Shown here: positions 38,790 through 47,953 of the stretch, piece by piece
Layout of the letters: every line of letters begins with the position of its first letter
Numbering within the stretch: the first letter of the stretch is position 1
From: Curvibacter sp. PD_MW3
GTDB taxonomy: Bacteria > Pseudomonadota > Gammaproteobacteria > Burkholderiales > Burkholderiaceae_C
Direction: 5' to 3'
NCBI GenBank assembly: GCA_002633085.1
Contig: NSIV01000002.1
Span: 231,602 to 295,601 of the forward strand
DNA: 64,000 bases
Made by a program: the position numbers and the translations under genes
The notes under the pieces: generated by a model
Databases searched by the model: none
What the model saw: the letters and a program-made list of their open reading frames with translations, nothing else
What the model was told of the DNA's origin: nothing

Positions 38790-39710
38790 ATGAACGCCCC
38801 CAGTTCACCTGCCGCCCTGCCGATCTCGGCCGTCGAACGCGACACCGGCCTGTCCAAGGACACCTTGCGCGTCTGGGAGCGCCGCTACGGCTTTCCGCAG
38901 CCGGTGCGCGATGCCTTTGACGAACGGGTGTACCCGGCCGACCAGGTGGATCGCTTGCGCCTGATAGCACGACTGCTCAACAGCGGGCAACGCCCGGGCC
39001 GGGTGGTGTCGCTGCCCATGACGGAGCTGCAGCAACTGGTGCAGTTGGCCGTACCAGGGGCAAGCGGTGATGGCGTTGGCAGCACGGAACAGCGCGCCAT
39101 CCTCGAAGGACTCAAAGGGCACGATGTCGTCGGCCTGCGCCGCACCCTCAACCAGGCGGTGCTGCGCATGGGCCTGGGCCGCTTCGTCACCGAATTGCTG
39201 GCGCCTTTGAATGTGCGGGTGGGCGAAGCCTGGGTGCGGGGCGAGATTCAGGTGTTCGAAGAACACATGTACACCGAGAGCGTGACGGCGGTGCTGCGCA
39301 GCGCCATTGGCAGCACGCCCGCAACGCCGCTACCGGGCCGGCCCCGTGTGCTGCTCACCACCTTTCCGCAGGAGCCCCATGCGTTAGGCCTGCTGATGGC
39401 CGAGGCGATGCTGGTGCTGGAAGGCTGTGACTGTGTCTCGCTCGGGGTGCAGACCCCGCTGCTGGAGATTGCACAGGCGGCGCAGGCCAACCGGGTACAG
39501 ATCGTGGGCCTGAGCTTCAGCGCCAGCCTCAACACCAACCAGATGCTGCGCGGCCTCCAGGAGTTGCGCACCAAGCTGCCGGCCGACATCAGGATCTGGG
39601 CCGGCGGCAGTCACCCTGCGCTGAAAAAGCGCGACCTCGACGGCATCACGCCGGTTGCAGATCTGGCCGACATTCAGCCCTTGCTGACACAGTGGCCAGC
39701 TGCGCATTGA
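38790..39710 (+). CDS. litR: MerR-family regulator with B12-binding domain (LitR/CarH-like)
   Basis: MerR HTH LSKDTLRVWERRYGFPQPVRD; W-x9-EH (WVRGEIQVFEEH); EPHALG base-off-type motif; GLSFSASLN. Confidence 0.88.
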   Translation: MNAPSSPAALPISAVERDTGLSKDTLRVWERRYGFPQPVRDAFDERVYPADQVDRLRLIARLLNSGQRPGRVVSLPMTELQQLVQLAVPGASGDGVGSTEQRAILEGLKGHDVVGLRRTLNQAVLRMGLGRFVTELLAPLNVRVGEAWVRGEIQVFEEHMYTESVTAVLRSAIGSTPATPLPGRPRVLLTTFPQEPHALGLLMAEAMLVLEGCDCVSLGVQTPLLEIAQAAQANRVQIVGLSFSASLNTNQMLRGLQELRTKLPADIRIWAGGSHPALKKRDLDGITPVADLADIQPLLTQWPAAH

Positions 39711-40641
39711 GCCACTGCTCAATCAGCACCGGGTCGTTGATGGGGCGCAAGGCCATGAAGGCCTCCTGCGCTTCGGGGTAGACGCGACGCAGGTAGTTGA
39801 GCCACTGCTTCAGACGCCCGGAACGGTGACGGCGCTCGACGCGGCCGCTGACCAGACGCCAGAAATCGGCCAGCAGCGGCAGCAGGGTGGCCCAGGCCAC
39901 CGGCGTGGCTATCCGTGAAGACACGGCGGTATGAACCGCCAACGCCAACCCCGGATCGGCCACCATGCCGCGGCCAAGCATCAGGCTGTCGCAGCCCGTC
40001 ACCTCGCGGCAGCGCAGCGCGTCCTGCACATTCCAGATTTCGCCATTGGCCACCATCGGCACACTGACCCGAGCGCGCAAGTCGGCAATGCGCTCCCAGT
40101 AGGCCGGTGGTCGGTAGCCATGCGCCTTGGTACGCGCATGCACCACCAGTTCATTGGCACCGCTGTCGGCGATGGCCTGCGCACATTCTTCGGCGCGGCT
40201 GTCGTCGTTGAAACCCAGGCGCATCTTGGCCGACACCGGCACCTGCGCCGGCACGGCGCGGCGCACTTCCGACACGATGCGCGCGATCAGCTCCGGCTCG
40301 TCCAGCAGCGCGGCCCCGCCACCATGGCGATTGACCACCTTAGCCGGGCAGCCGAAATTGAGGTCCACTCCTGGCGCGCCAAGCGCAGCCAGGGCAGCCG
40401 CGTTGTCGGCCAGCACGGCCGGGTCGGAGCCCAGCAGCTGCGGCCGCACCGGCACGCCGGCCAGCGTGCGCCCGCCATTGCGCAACTCGGGCACGATGCG
40501 GGTGAAGACCCGGTCCGGCAGCAACCGATCGGTCACGCGGATGAACTCGGAGACGCAACGATCCACGCCGCCCACGCGGGTGAGGATGTCGCGCAACGCG
40601 CAATCGAGCAGCCCTTCCATCGGGGCGAGAAGAATTTGCAT
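39646..40641 (-). CDS. dusC: tRNA-dihydrouridine synthase (DusC-like)
   Basis: LLAPMEGLLDCALRDILTRVG, GVDLNFGCPAKVVNRHGGGAALL, MRLGF. Confidence 0.93.
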   Translation of the reverse strand: MQILLAPMEGLLDCALRDILTRVGGVDRCVSEFIRVTDRLLPDRVFTRIVPELRNGGRTLAGVPVRPQLLGSDPAVLADNAAALAALGAPGVDLNFGCPAKVVNRHGGGAALLDEPELIARIVSEVRRAVPAQVPVSAKMRLGFNDDSRAEECAQAIADSGANELVVHARTKAHGYRPPAYWERIADLRARVSVPMVANGEIWNVQDALRCREVTGCDSLMLGRGMVADPGLALAVHTAVSSRIATPVAWATLLPLLADFWRLVSGRVERRHRSGRLKQWLNYLRRVYPEAQEAFMALRPINDPVLIEQWLNAQLATVSARAECRPDLQPA

Positions 40642-40761
40642 GGCAAGGGAACCCAACGTCAGGCAGAGCCGGCCTATCCTACACGCCGGCTCTGAACCGC
40701 TTCGCGTCGAGGCGGACATCTCTGATCTATGATCGCTCCCATCAGTTTCAGTGGAGTCCAC

Positions 40762-41427
40762 ATGCGCAGCCGCATCACGCTGGCCCTGCTGTGCCTAGCC
40801 AGCACCTTGGCCATGGCGCAGGAAGCGCCAACACCCGCCCGCCCCAACCCACCGCGCTGGCGCCAAACCACAGCCGTCACGGTGGTCATTGGCGCCGATG
40901 TCCCTCCTAATTTTGAGGGGCAACTGCCCCTGACCCGCGTCATCCTGCGCGTGCATGAGCTGAATGCGCTTGCTTCACTGGTTCAGGGGGCTACCGAATG
41001 CGTGATCGAAGCCGACGCCACGGCCAATCTGTCATCGGAACGCATCATGGTCACCCCACGCCTGCAGCGCTGCTTCGACAGCCAGGGCCGGGAACTTCTC
41101 CCAAGCAAGAACATGAGTGGGTTCGCCGTGGATCGTGATGCACGCACCGGCATCAAGGCCAAGATGAGCTGGAGCCCGGAAGCCAAGGAATTGCTGCTGC
41201 TCGGCGTCGGTACACAAGGGCAGCCCGGCTACTTCTCACGCCTGATGTCGCGCAGCCTGAGCTCCGCCTCCATGGGCCTGAGCGATGAGTACTTCAACAA
41301 GGACGACAAAAAACCGGCACCGAGTCCCGATGCCGTGCGCGAGATCCGCGGCATCGAAGCGCTGCTGCCCACCCTGCTGCTGGAGCCCGGCCGCCAGTTC
41401 GACCTGGTGCTGAGCGTGCGCCCTTGA
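40762..41427 (+). CDS. Secreted hypothetical protein
   Basis: Signal peptide MRSRITLALLCLASTLAMAQEA; 222 codons. Confidence 0.7.
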   Translation: MRSRITLALLCLASTLAMAQEAPTPARPNPPRWRQTTAVTVVIGADVPPNFEGQLPLTRVILRVHELNALASLVQGATECVIEADATANLSSERIMVTPRLQRCFDSQGRELLPSKNMSGFAVDRDARTGIKAKMSWSPEAKELLLLGVGTQGQPGYFSRLMSRSLSSASMGLSDEYFNKDDKKPAPSPDAVREIRGIEALLPTLLLEPGRQFDLVLSVRP

Positions 41428-41442
41428 GGGGTGAGGCGGCGC

Positions 41443-41964
41443 TCAGGCCGTGGCGCGCTTGAGGCGGATTTCTTCCAGCCGGAAACCACCCACCGGCACG
41501 GTCTTGGCGGTGGTGAGTTCACGCTTGAAGCCGGCCAGTTCATGGAAACGCAGGGCACGCTCGTTGCCAAGCGGCAACCAGACGGTGACCTGAGTGCATC
41601 CCTCTTCCTGCAGGCCGTCGCGCGCGGCATCCCACAGCGCCAGGCCGGCGCCGGTGTCCCAGTGCGAGGGCAGCACGTAGATGGCCCAGATCTCGCCCAC
41701 CGTCGGCTTGGTGCCTTCGTCGCGCGAGCGGTCGTAGCCGACGAAGCCGATCACCTTGTTGTTCTCGTCGACCGCCACCTGCACCTGCGGCTCGGCGTAC
41801 TCGATGGCTTCGCGCCAGAAGGCCAGGCGCGCATCGGCGCCCTGGGGCTTCAGGAACTCGGCCGGAATGAGCTCGCGGTAGATGGTCTCGCTGGTATTCG
41901 CGTGGATGGTGGCAATGGCCTTGGCGTCGCGCAATGTGGCGGGGCGGATGGTGTAGCTGGACAT
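41443..41964 (-). CDS. GNAT family N-acetyltransferase
   Basis: YTIRPATLRDAKAIATIHANT, GEIWAIYVLPSHWDTGAGLALWDAA. Confidence 0.9.
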   Translation of the reverse strand: MSSYTIRPATLRDAKAIATIHANTSETIYRELIPAEFLKPQGADARLAFWREAIEYAEPQVQVAVDENNKVIGFVGYDRSRDEGTKPTVGEIWAIYVLPSHWDTGAGLALWDAARDGLQEEGCTQVTVWLPLGNERALRFHELAGFKRELTTAKTVPVGGFRLEEIRLKRATA

Positions 41965-42053
41965 GAAAAAGACAAACTCGTTCGAAAAACCGTGCGGCAA
42001 GCGCGCCGCGAAAGCAAGCGGGCGATAATAGCGCACGCGATACCCCCACGCCC

Positions 42054-44123
42054 ATGAGCAACGAGACGCCCCAGAAATCACTGTCCCAGCTGGTCGAGGA
42101 ACTGCGCAGCTACCAGGCCGAGTTGGAAGCCCAGAACGAGGCCCTGCGCTACAGCCGTATCGCCGCTGAAGGCGCCTCGGAACGCTTCGAGTCGCTGTTC
42201 TCCAATGTGCCGCTGGCACTGATGGTGGTGGACGAACTCGGCATGGTGGTGCAAAGCAATGCCATGGCCTTGCGCCTGTTCCGGCCGCAGGAGTACGACC
42301 CGCCGCTGAACTTCCTGCTGCCACTGGTCGACGAGGCGCACCTGGAGCGCGTTGGACGCTGCTTCAACGATGCACGCCGCAACGGCCACAGCGAGGTCAC
42401 CGAAGTGGTCTTTCTGCGCGGCTCGGAAGGCACGCTCACCGGCGACCTGCACATGGCACGCATCGAGTACTCGCAGGACGACGAGATGGCGCACTTTATC
42501 TGCGCCGTCATCGACCAGGGCCCGCTGCTGGCCGAACGCCACGCCCTGCAGGAAAGTGCTGAAGCGCTACGCCAGCGCAACGAAGCCCTGCACCTGAGCG
42601 AGAACCGCATGGCGGCCATCATCAACTCCTCGCTCGACGCCATCATCTGCGTCGATGCCGACCAGCGCATCTCCGTCTTCAACCCGGCTGCCGCCGCGCT
42701 GTTCCAGTGCCCGGCCATGGAAGCCATGAACAGCTCCCTGGCACGCTTCCTGCCGGACGCCATGCCCGCCATTGCCGCCACGCAGGTATCCAGCCACACC
42801 CGGCTCGACGAAGTGAGCGGCCTGACGGCCAACGGCCAGCCGCTGACACTGGAGGTCAGCGTTTCCTGCGAGCGCCATCCCCAGGGCAACATCACCACCT
42901 TGTTCGCGCGTGACCTGACAGCCCGCAAGGCGATGGAGGCGCAGCTGCGCGAGTCGCACAAGATGCAGGCCATCGGCACCATGGCCGGCGGCATTGCGCA
43001 CGACTTCAACAACATCCTGGGCGCCATCCTGGGCAATGCGGCGCTGGCCATGGAAGATGCCGGGCCGGACTCGCCGGCGCAGGTCAGCCTGATCCAAATC
43101 GAAAAGGCCGGCCAGCGCGCCCGTGACCTGGTGCGCCAGATCCTCACCTTCAGCCGCAACGAGGCACCACGCCGCGACTTGGTCAAGCTCGCCGACGTGG
43201 TGCAGGAATGCAAGCGCCTGCTGAAGGTCACGCTGCCGACCAATTTGAAGCTGCAGGCCCAGATCGAGGCCGACACGCCCGATGTGCTGGCCGACTCCAC
43301 CCAGGTCGGGCAGGCCTTGTTCAACCTGTGCACGAATGCCATCCACGCCATGGGCAGCAAACGCGGCACGGTGCGCATCGAGCTGGGGCATGCCCACCTT
43401 GATGCCTTGCAGGCCGAACCGCTCGGGCTGCTGCCCGGCCACTACGCCACACTGACCGTGCGCGACACCGGCACCGGCATCGACCCGGCCACGCTGCAAC
43501 GCCTGTTCGAACCCTTCTTCACCACCAAGCAGGTCGGCCAGGGCACGGGCCTGGGCCTGGCCGTGGTGCACGGCGTCATGCGCACCCACATGGGCACGGT
43601 CGATGTGCAAAGCACACCTGGTGCAGGCAGCGCCTTCACGCTGTACTTTCCGGCGCTTGACGAGGCGGTTGAGGCGGTTGAACCCACATCCGCCAAGCCA
43701 AGGCGTCCGGCCAGCAGCAATACCGCCAGCGGCCATGTCATGTATGTCGACGACGACCAGGCCCTGGTGTTCCTGATGCAGCGCGCGCTGAGCCGCAAGG
43801 GTCTGAAGGTCAGCACCTACACCGATCCGCAGCAGGCTCTGGCCGCGCTGCGCGACAACCCAGGTGATATCGACCTGCTGGTGACCGACTACAACATGCC
43901 AGGCTACAGCGGCGTGGATCTGCTGCGCGATGCGGCCGCCATCCGGCCCGGCCTGCCGGTTGCACTGGCGTCCGGTTACGTCACGCCCGAAATCGAACAG
44001 GCCGCCCAGGCCGCCGGTGCACGGGCCCTGATCCACAAGCCCAATGATGTGGAAGAGATGTGCGAGACCGTGCAACGTTTGCTTCGGGGTGAATCCGCCG
44101 CTGCGCCCGATGCCAACCCTTGA
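42054..44123 (+). CDS. PAS-domain hybrid sensor histidine kinase with C-terminal receiver
   Basis: MAGGIAHDFNNILGAILGNA (H box), DTGTGIDPATLQRLFEPFFTTK, GTGLGLAVVHG, receiver LLVTDYNMPGYSG. Confidence 0.93.
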   Translation: MSNETPQKSLSQLVEELRSYQAELEAQNEALRYSRIAAEGASERFESLFSNVPLALMVVDELGMVVQSNAMALRLFRPQEYDPPLNFLLPLVDEAHLERVGRCFNDARRNGHSEVTEVVFLRGSEGTLTGDLHMARIEYSQDDEMAHFICAVIDQGPLLAERHALQESAEALRQRNEALHLSENRMAAIINSSLDAIICVDADQRISVFNPAAAALFQCPAMEAMNSSLARFLPDAMPAIAATQVSSHTRLDEVSGLTANGQPLTLEVSVSCERHPQGNITTLFARDLTARKAMEAQLRESHKMQAIGTMAGGIAHDFNNILGAILGNAALAMEDAGPDSPAQVSLIQIEKAGQRARDLVRQILTFSRNEAPRRDLVKLADVVQECKRLLKVTLPTNLKLQAQIEADTPDVLADSTQVGQALFNLCTNAIHAMGSKRGTVRIELGHAHLDALQAEPLGLLPGHYATLTVRDTGTGIDPATLQRLFEPFFTTKQVGQGTGLGLAVVHGVMRTHMGTVDVQSTPGAGSAFTLYFPALDEAVEAVEPTSAKPRRPASSNTASGHVMYVDDDQALVFLMQRALSRKGLKVSTYTDPQQALAALRDNPGDIDLLVTDYNMPGYSGVDLLRDAAAIRPGLPVALASGYVTPEIEQAAQAAGARALIHKPNDVEEMCETVQRLLRGESAAAPDANP

Positions 44124-44766
44124 CGGCATCACCCTGCTGCACGCCGACGAGGCCCTGCTGGTGCTCGACAAACCGGCCGGCCTGCTTTCCGTGCCTGGCC
44201 GTGGCCCCGACAAACAAGACTGCCTGAGCGCGCGCGTGCAACGCCACTTTGCCGACGCCCTTATCGTGCACCGGCTGGACATGGCCACCTCCGGCCTGCT
44301 GCTGATGGCGCGCGGCGCGGCCATGCAGCGCGAACTCAGCATCGCCTTTGCCAACCGCGAGGTGCACAAGCGCTACGTTGCGGTCGTCGACGGCCACCTT
44401 GAACCAGCGTCTGACGCCTGGCAGGTGATCGAGCAGCCTATCCTGCTGGACTGGCCCCGCCGTCCGCTGCACATCATCGACCCACGTGGCAAGCCCAGTC
44501 TGACGCGCTGGCGCGTGCTGGCACACGGGAGCGATGCCGCAGGCCAGCCGCAGACCCGGCTGGAACTGGAGCCCGTGACGGGCCGCTCGCACCAGCTGCG
44601 CGTGCACCTGCAGGCGCTGGGCCACGCCATCGTCGGTGATGCGCTTTACGCCAGTGCCGAGGTCCAGGCCCGCAGCCAACGCTTGCTGTTGCACGCCAGT
44701 GCGGTGACACTGCAGCACCCGCTCACCGGCCAGGCTCTGCAACTGAGCAGCCCGCCGCCGTTCTGA
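44110..44766 (+). CDS. RluA-family RNA pseudouridine synthase
   Basis: LVLDKPAGLLSVPG, IVHRLDMATSGLLLMAR, GRSHQLRVHLQALGHAIVGD. Confidence 0.93.
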   Translation: MPTLDGITLLHADEALLVLDKPAGLLSVPGRGPDKQDCLSARVQRHFADALIVHRLDMATSGLLLMARGAAMQRELSIAFANREVHKRYVAVVDGHLEPASDAWQVIEQPILLDWPRRPLHIIDPRGKPSLTRWRVLAHGSDAAGQPQTRLELEPVTGRSHQLRVHLQALGHAIVGDALYASAEVQARSQRLLLHASAVTLQHPLTGQALQLSSPPPF

Positions 44767-44773
44767 AGCAGGA

Positions 44774-44836
44774 TTTTTGCTATAAAACAGTAGCTGCTTG
44801 CGCTCAGTTCACAAGGTCAACGGGCACTTTTGATAC
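44774..44836 (+). repeat. Copy C of degenerate ~60-nt repeat family
   Basis: TTTTTGCTATAAAACAGTAGCTGCTTGCGCTCAGTTCACAAGGTCAACGGGCACTTTTGATAC. Confidence 0.7.
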
Positions 44837-44852
44837 TTAAAGAGAGGTCATC

Positions 44853-45608
44853 ATGTCTCACCCTCATCTGTACATCCTCACTGGCGCCTCGCGCGGCATG
44901 GGACTGGCCATGGCCCAGCAACTGCTGCAACCTGACCATGCCCTGTTGTGCATCGCGCGCCAGACCAGCGACAACCTGGCTGCACAAGCACGGCAAGCGG
45001 ACTGCCAACTGGCGCAGTGGCCGCTGGACCTGGGCCACAGCCGTGAGGCCGCCGCCATGCTGCGCCAATGGTTGGGCCGTCCCGCTGCCCGCTATGCCAG
45101 TGCCACGCTGATCAACAACGCGGGCATGATTCCACGCGTCAGCCCCTTGTCGGCGGCTGATCCGGACGAACTGGCGCAGGTGATGCGCGTGGACCTGGAA
45201 GCGCCCTTGCTGCTGAGCGCCGCCTTTCTCGGCGCCACCGAGGGCTGGGACGTTCCGCGTCGCGTGCTCAACATCTCGTCGGGCCTGGGGCGCCGCCCCA
45301 TGGCCTCGCAAGCCCCTTATTGCGCCGCCAAGGCCGGCATGGACCATTTCACGCGCTGTCTGGCGCTGGAAGAGACGGGCAAGCCGAACGGTGCCAAGGT
45401 CTGCTCATTGGCGCCGGGCGTGATCGACACCGACATGCAGGTGCAACTTCGCAGCGCTGACGCTGCAGCCTTCCCCGACCGCGCCCGTTTCGAGCAGTTC
45501 AAAAGCGAAGGCCAGCTTGACAGCCCGGAGACCGCCGCACGCAAGGTTTTGACTTATCTGGCTCGGCCCGACTTCGGAGCCGAGCCGGTGGCCGACGTGC
45601 GCGGCTGA
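44853..45608 (+). CDS. SDR family oxidoreductase (sepiapterin-reductase-like)
   Basis: LYILTGASRGMGLAMAQQLL, INNAG, YCAAKAG. Confidence 0.9.
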   Translation: MSHPHLYILTGASRGMGLAMAQQLLQPDHALLCIARQTSDNLAAQARQADCQLAQWPLDLGHSREAAAMLRQWLGRPAARYASATLINNAGMIPRVSPLSAADPDELAQVMRVDLEAPLLLSAAFLGATEGWDVPRRVLNISSGLGRRPMASQAPYCAAKAGMDHFTRCLALEETGKPNGAKVCSLAPGVIDTDMQVQLRSADAAAFPDRARFEQFKSEGQLDSPETAARKVLTYLARPDFGAEPVADVRG

Positions 45609-45668
45609 AGTGCACCGAGCTCCGTCAGATGACTCACGTCACCTGACATGAGCCACGCATTCGAAGCG

Positions 45669-45908
45669 TCAGGCTGCTTGCAGCATTTGCACGATCTCGT
45701 CTTTCAGCTTGAGACGCTGCTTCTTGAGATTCTCCAGTGCTTCGTCGGTCATGACGGCGCCACCGGTCTCGACCTTGGTAATGGTGTGGTTCACCGTGTC
45801 GTAGTCGTTGTACAGACGCGCAAAATGGTGGTGCGTCGTCTTCAGAGTATGGATTTTGTCTTTCAGCTGGGGGAATTCAGTGGCGATGTCGTGCTTGAGC
45901 AAATCCAT
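45669..45908 (-). CDS. DUF465 (YdcH-like) protein
   Basis: FPQLKDKIHTLKTTHHHFARLYNDYDTVNHTI...LKKQRLKLKDEIVQML. Confidence 0.9.
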   Translation of the reverse strand: MDLLKHDIATEFPQLKDKIHTLKTTHHHFARLYNDYDTVNHTITKVETGGAVMTDEALENLKKQRLKLKDEIVQMLQAA

Positions 45909-45963
45909 GGGTGATCTCCGGTTTCAGAATGCATCCAGTCTAAGAGACTGCGGCCCGAAAGTC

Positions 45964-45977
45964 ATGATCCAGATCAA
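45964..45977. promoter_or_regulatory. FNR-like box upstream of narX
   Basis: ATGAT-CCAG-ATCAA, 9/10 to TTGAT-N4-ATCAA. Confidence 0.65.
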
Positions 45978-46022
45978 TTTATTCCTGCTTGCAGGGCTGG
46001 CCCAGCAGGCCCTGAAGCTAAG

Positions 46023-47945
46023 ATGCCAGTCATGACACGCCGCAAGCACTGGAGCCTGAGTGCCAAGCTCGCCTTGGTGGCAACGCCATTCCTTCTGCTG
46101 GCCCTGCTGGCCACGGCGGCCACGCTGTGGGTGTCGTGGCAACTCGATGGCGGTGCCGCCGCCGTCAACGAGGCTGGCCGCATGCGCATGCAGGCCTACC
46201 GCCTCTCGCTCTCGCTGGGCACCGGGGAAATGGCGGCCGTGCCCGCCCAGGTGCGTGAATTCGAGGACAGCCTGGCTGTGCTGCGCCATGGCGACCCGGA
46301 ACGGCCCCTGTTCGTGCCGTGGGACGACACCGTACAGAAGCGCTTCAATGTGATTGAGCAAGACTGGAAGGTTTTCCGCTCGCTGGCTGCCATCCCGACC
46401 TCGCCGCAGGAACTGCGCTTTCGGACCATCTCCTTTGTCGAGCACATCGAGGCTTTCGTCCAGGGCATTGAGCACCACATCTCACGCTGGACCGCCATCC
46501 TGCACCTGCTGCAGACCACCATGATGGCCATGGTCGTGCTCGGCGCCCTGGTGCTGCTGTATGCCGGCCATCTGTTCGTGCTGGAGCCGGTGGGGCTGCT
46601 CAAGCAGGCGATCGAAAAGATCCAGAGCGGCGATTTCGACGCCCGGGTGGAGAAACTCACGCGCGACGAATTCGGCACACTGGCCGAAGGCTTCAACGGC
46701 ATGGCCGAGAACCTGCAGTCGATGTACCGCAACCTGGAAGGCAAGGTCGCTGAAAAAACCGCCGAACTGGAGGAAAAGCGCGAGCGGCTGGCGAGCCTGT
46801 ACGAAGTCACGTCGCTGGTGGCACGCGCCACCACCCTCGACGAACTGGCGCAGGGTTTTGCCGGCAGCATCCTGCGCATAGCGCATGCCGACGGCGTGGC
46901 GCTGCGCTGGTCGGACCAGGCCAACCAGCGCTACCTGATGCTGGCCGCCAGCGGCTTGCCGACCGACATGCTGGAAGCCGAGCACTGCATCCACAAGGGC
47001 GACTGCGACTGTGGCTCGCCCGTGGGGCAAGTCAGCCTGCGCGTGATCCCCATCCACACCTTGGGCGACCCCAAGGAGCGGCTGTGCGGCCAGGCCGGCT
47101 TCGAGACCCTGGTCAATGTGCCGATCCGGCTGCATGAGCGGCTGATGGGCGAAGTCGACCTGTTCTTCCACGCCAAGATTTCCCCCTCCGCTGCAGAACG
47201 CTCGCTGCTGGAAGCGCTGGCCAGCCATCTGGCCAGTGCGATGGAAAACCTGCGCCTCAATGCCCTGGAGAAGGAAGCTGCCGTGGCACAGGAGCGCAAC
47301 CTGCTGGCGCGCGAACTGCACGATTCGATTGCGCAGTCGTTGGCCTTTCTCAAGATCCAGGTCCAGCTCATGCGCGATGCACTGGCGGGCGGCGACCAGA
47401 AGGCGATCGAGCAGGTGCTGGAGGAAATTGACGTCGGCGTGCGCGAGAGCTATGGCGATGTGCGCGAACTGTTGCTGCATTTCCGCACCCGCGCCAACAC
47501 CGAAGACATCGAGCCGGCACTGGCCACCACGCTGCGCAAGTTCGAGCACCAGAGCGGTCTGCAAACCCATCTGCAGATCCAGGGCCACGGCCTGCCGCTG
47601 TCGCCCGACCTGCAGATCCAGGTGCTGCACATCATCCAGGAAGCGCTCTCCAATGTGCGCAAGCATGCCCACGCGTCGCAGGTCTGGGTCGATGTGCAGC
47701 AGCAGCCCGAATGGCGCTTCGAGGTGCGCGACAACGGCATCGGTTTTGTCAGCGATCGCCCCCTCGACGAGACCCACGTCGGCCTGCGCATCATGAGCGA
47801 ACGGGCTGAACGCATTGACGCCCGGCTTGACATCCTCTCCACCCCCGGGCGTGGCACCTCCATCGTGCTGACCTTGCCGGCCCAGCTGACGCCCTCGGCA
47901 CCCACGGCAGCAGCCCCCGTGGCCGTGGCGCATGATCTGAACTGA
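46023..47945 (+). CDS. narX: Nitrate/nitrite sensor histidine kinase NarX-like
   Basis: N-terminal TM, P-box-like NEAGRMRMQAYRLSL, HAMP, GAF-like, HisKA_3 LARELHDSIAQSLAFLKIQ; upstream of narL and nar operon. Confidence 0.93.
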   Translation: MPVMTRRKHWSLSAKLALVATPFLLLALLATAATLWVSWQLDGGAAAVNEAGRMRMQAYRLSLSLGTGEMAAVPAQVREFEDSLAVLRHGDPERPLFVPWDDTVQKRFNVIEQDWKVFRSLAAIPTSPQELRFRTISFVEHIEAFVQGIEHHISRWTAILHLLQTTMMAMVVLGALVLLYAGHLFVLEPVGLLKQAIEKIQSGDFDARVEKLTRDEFGTLAEGFNGMAENLQSMYRNLEGKVAEKTAELEEKRERLASLYEVTSLVARATTLDELAQGFAGSILRIAHADGVALRWSDQANQRYLMLAASGLPTDMLEAEHCIHKGDCDCGSPVGQVSLRVIPIHTLGDPKERLCGQAGFETLVNVPIRLHERLMGEVDLFFHAKISPSAAERSLLEALASHLASAMENLRLNALEKEAAVAQERNLLARELHDSIAQSLAFLKIQVQLMRDALAGGDQKAIEQVLEEIDVGVRESYGDVRELLLHFRTRANTEDIEPALATTLRKFEHQSGLQTHLQIQGHGLPLSPDLQIQVLHIIQEALSNVRKHAHASQVWVDVQQQPEWRFEVRDNGIGFVSDRPLDETHVGLRIMSERAERIDARLDILSTPGRGTSIVLTLPAQLTPSAPTAAAPVAVAHDLN

Positions 47946-47953
47946 CCCTCTCC

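Noticed and set aside
43660-43690. Short direct repeat GAGGCGGTTGAGGCGGTT in the histidine kinase linker
   Set aside because: In-frame EAVEAV duplication in a linker; trivial low complexity.
42567-44369. 600-aa minus-strand ORF
   Set aside because: Antisense to the hybrid histidine kinase; shadow ORF.
46482-47933. 483-aa minus-strand ORF
   Set aside because: Antisense to narX; shadow ORF.
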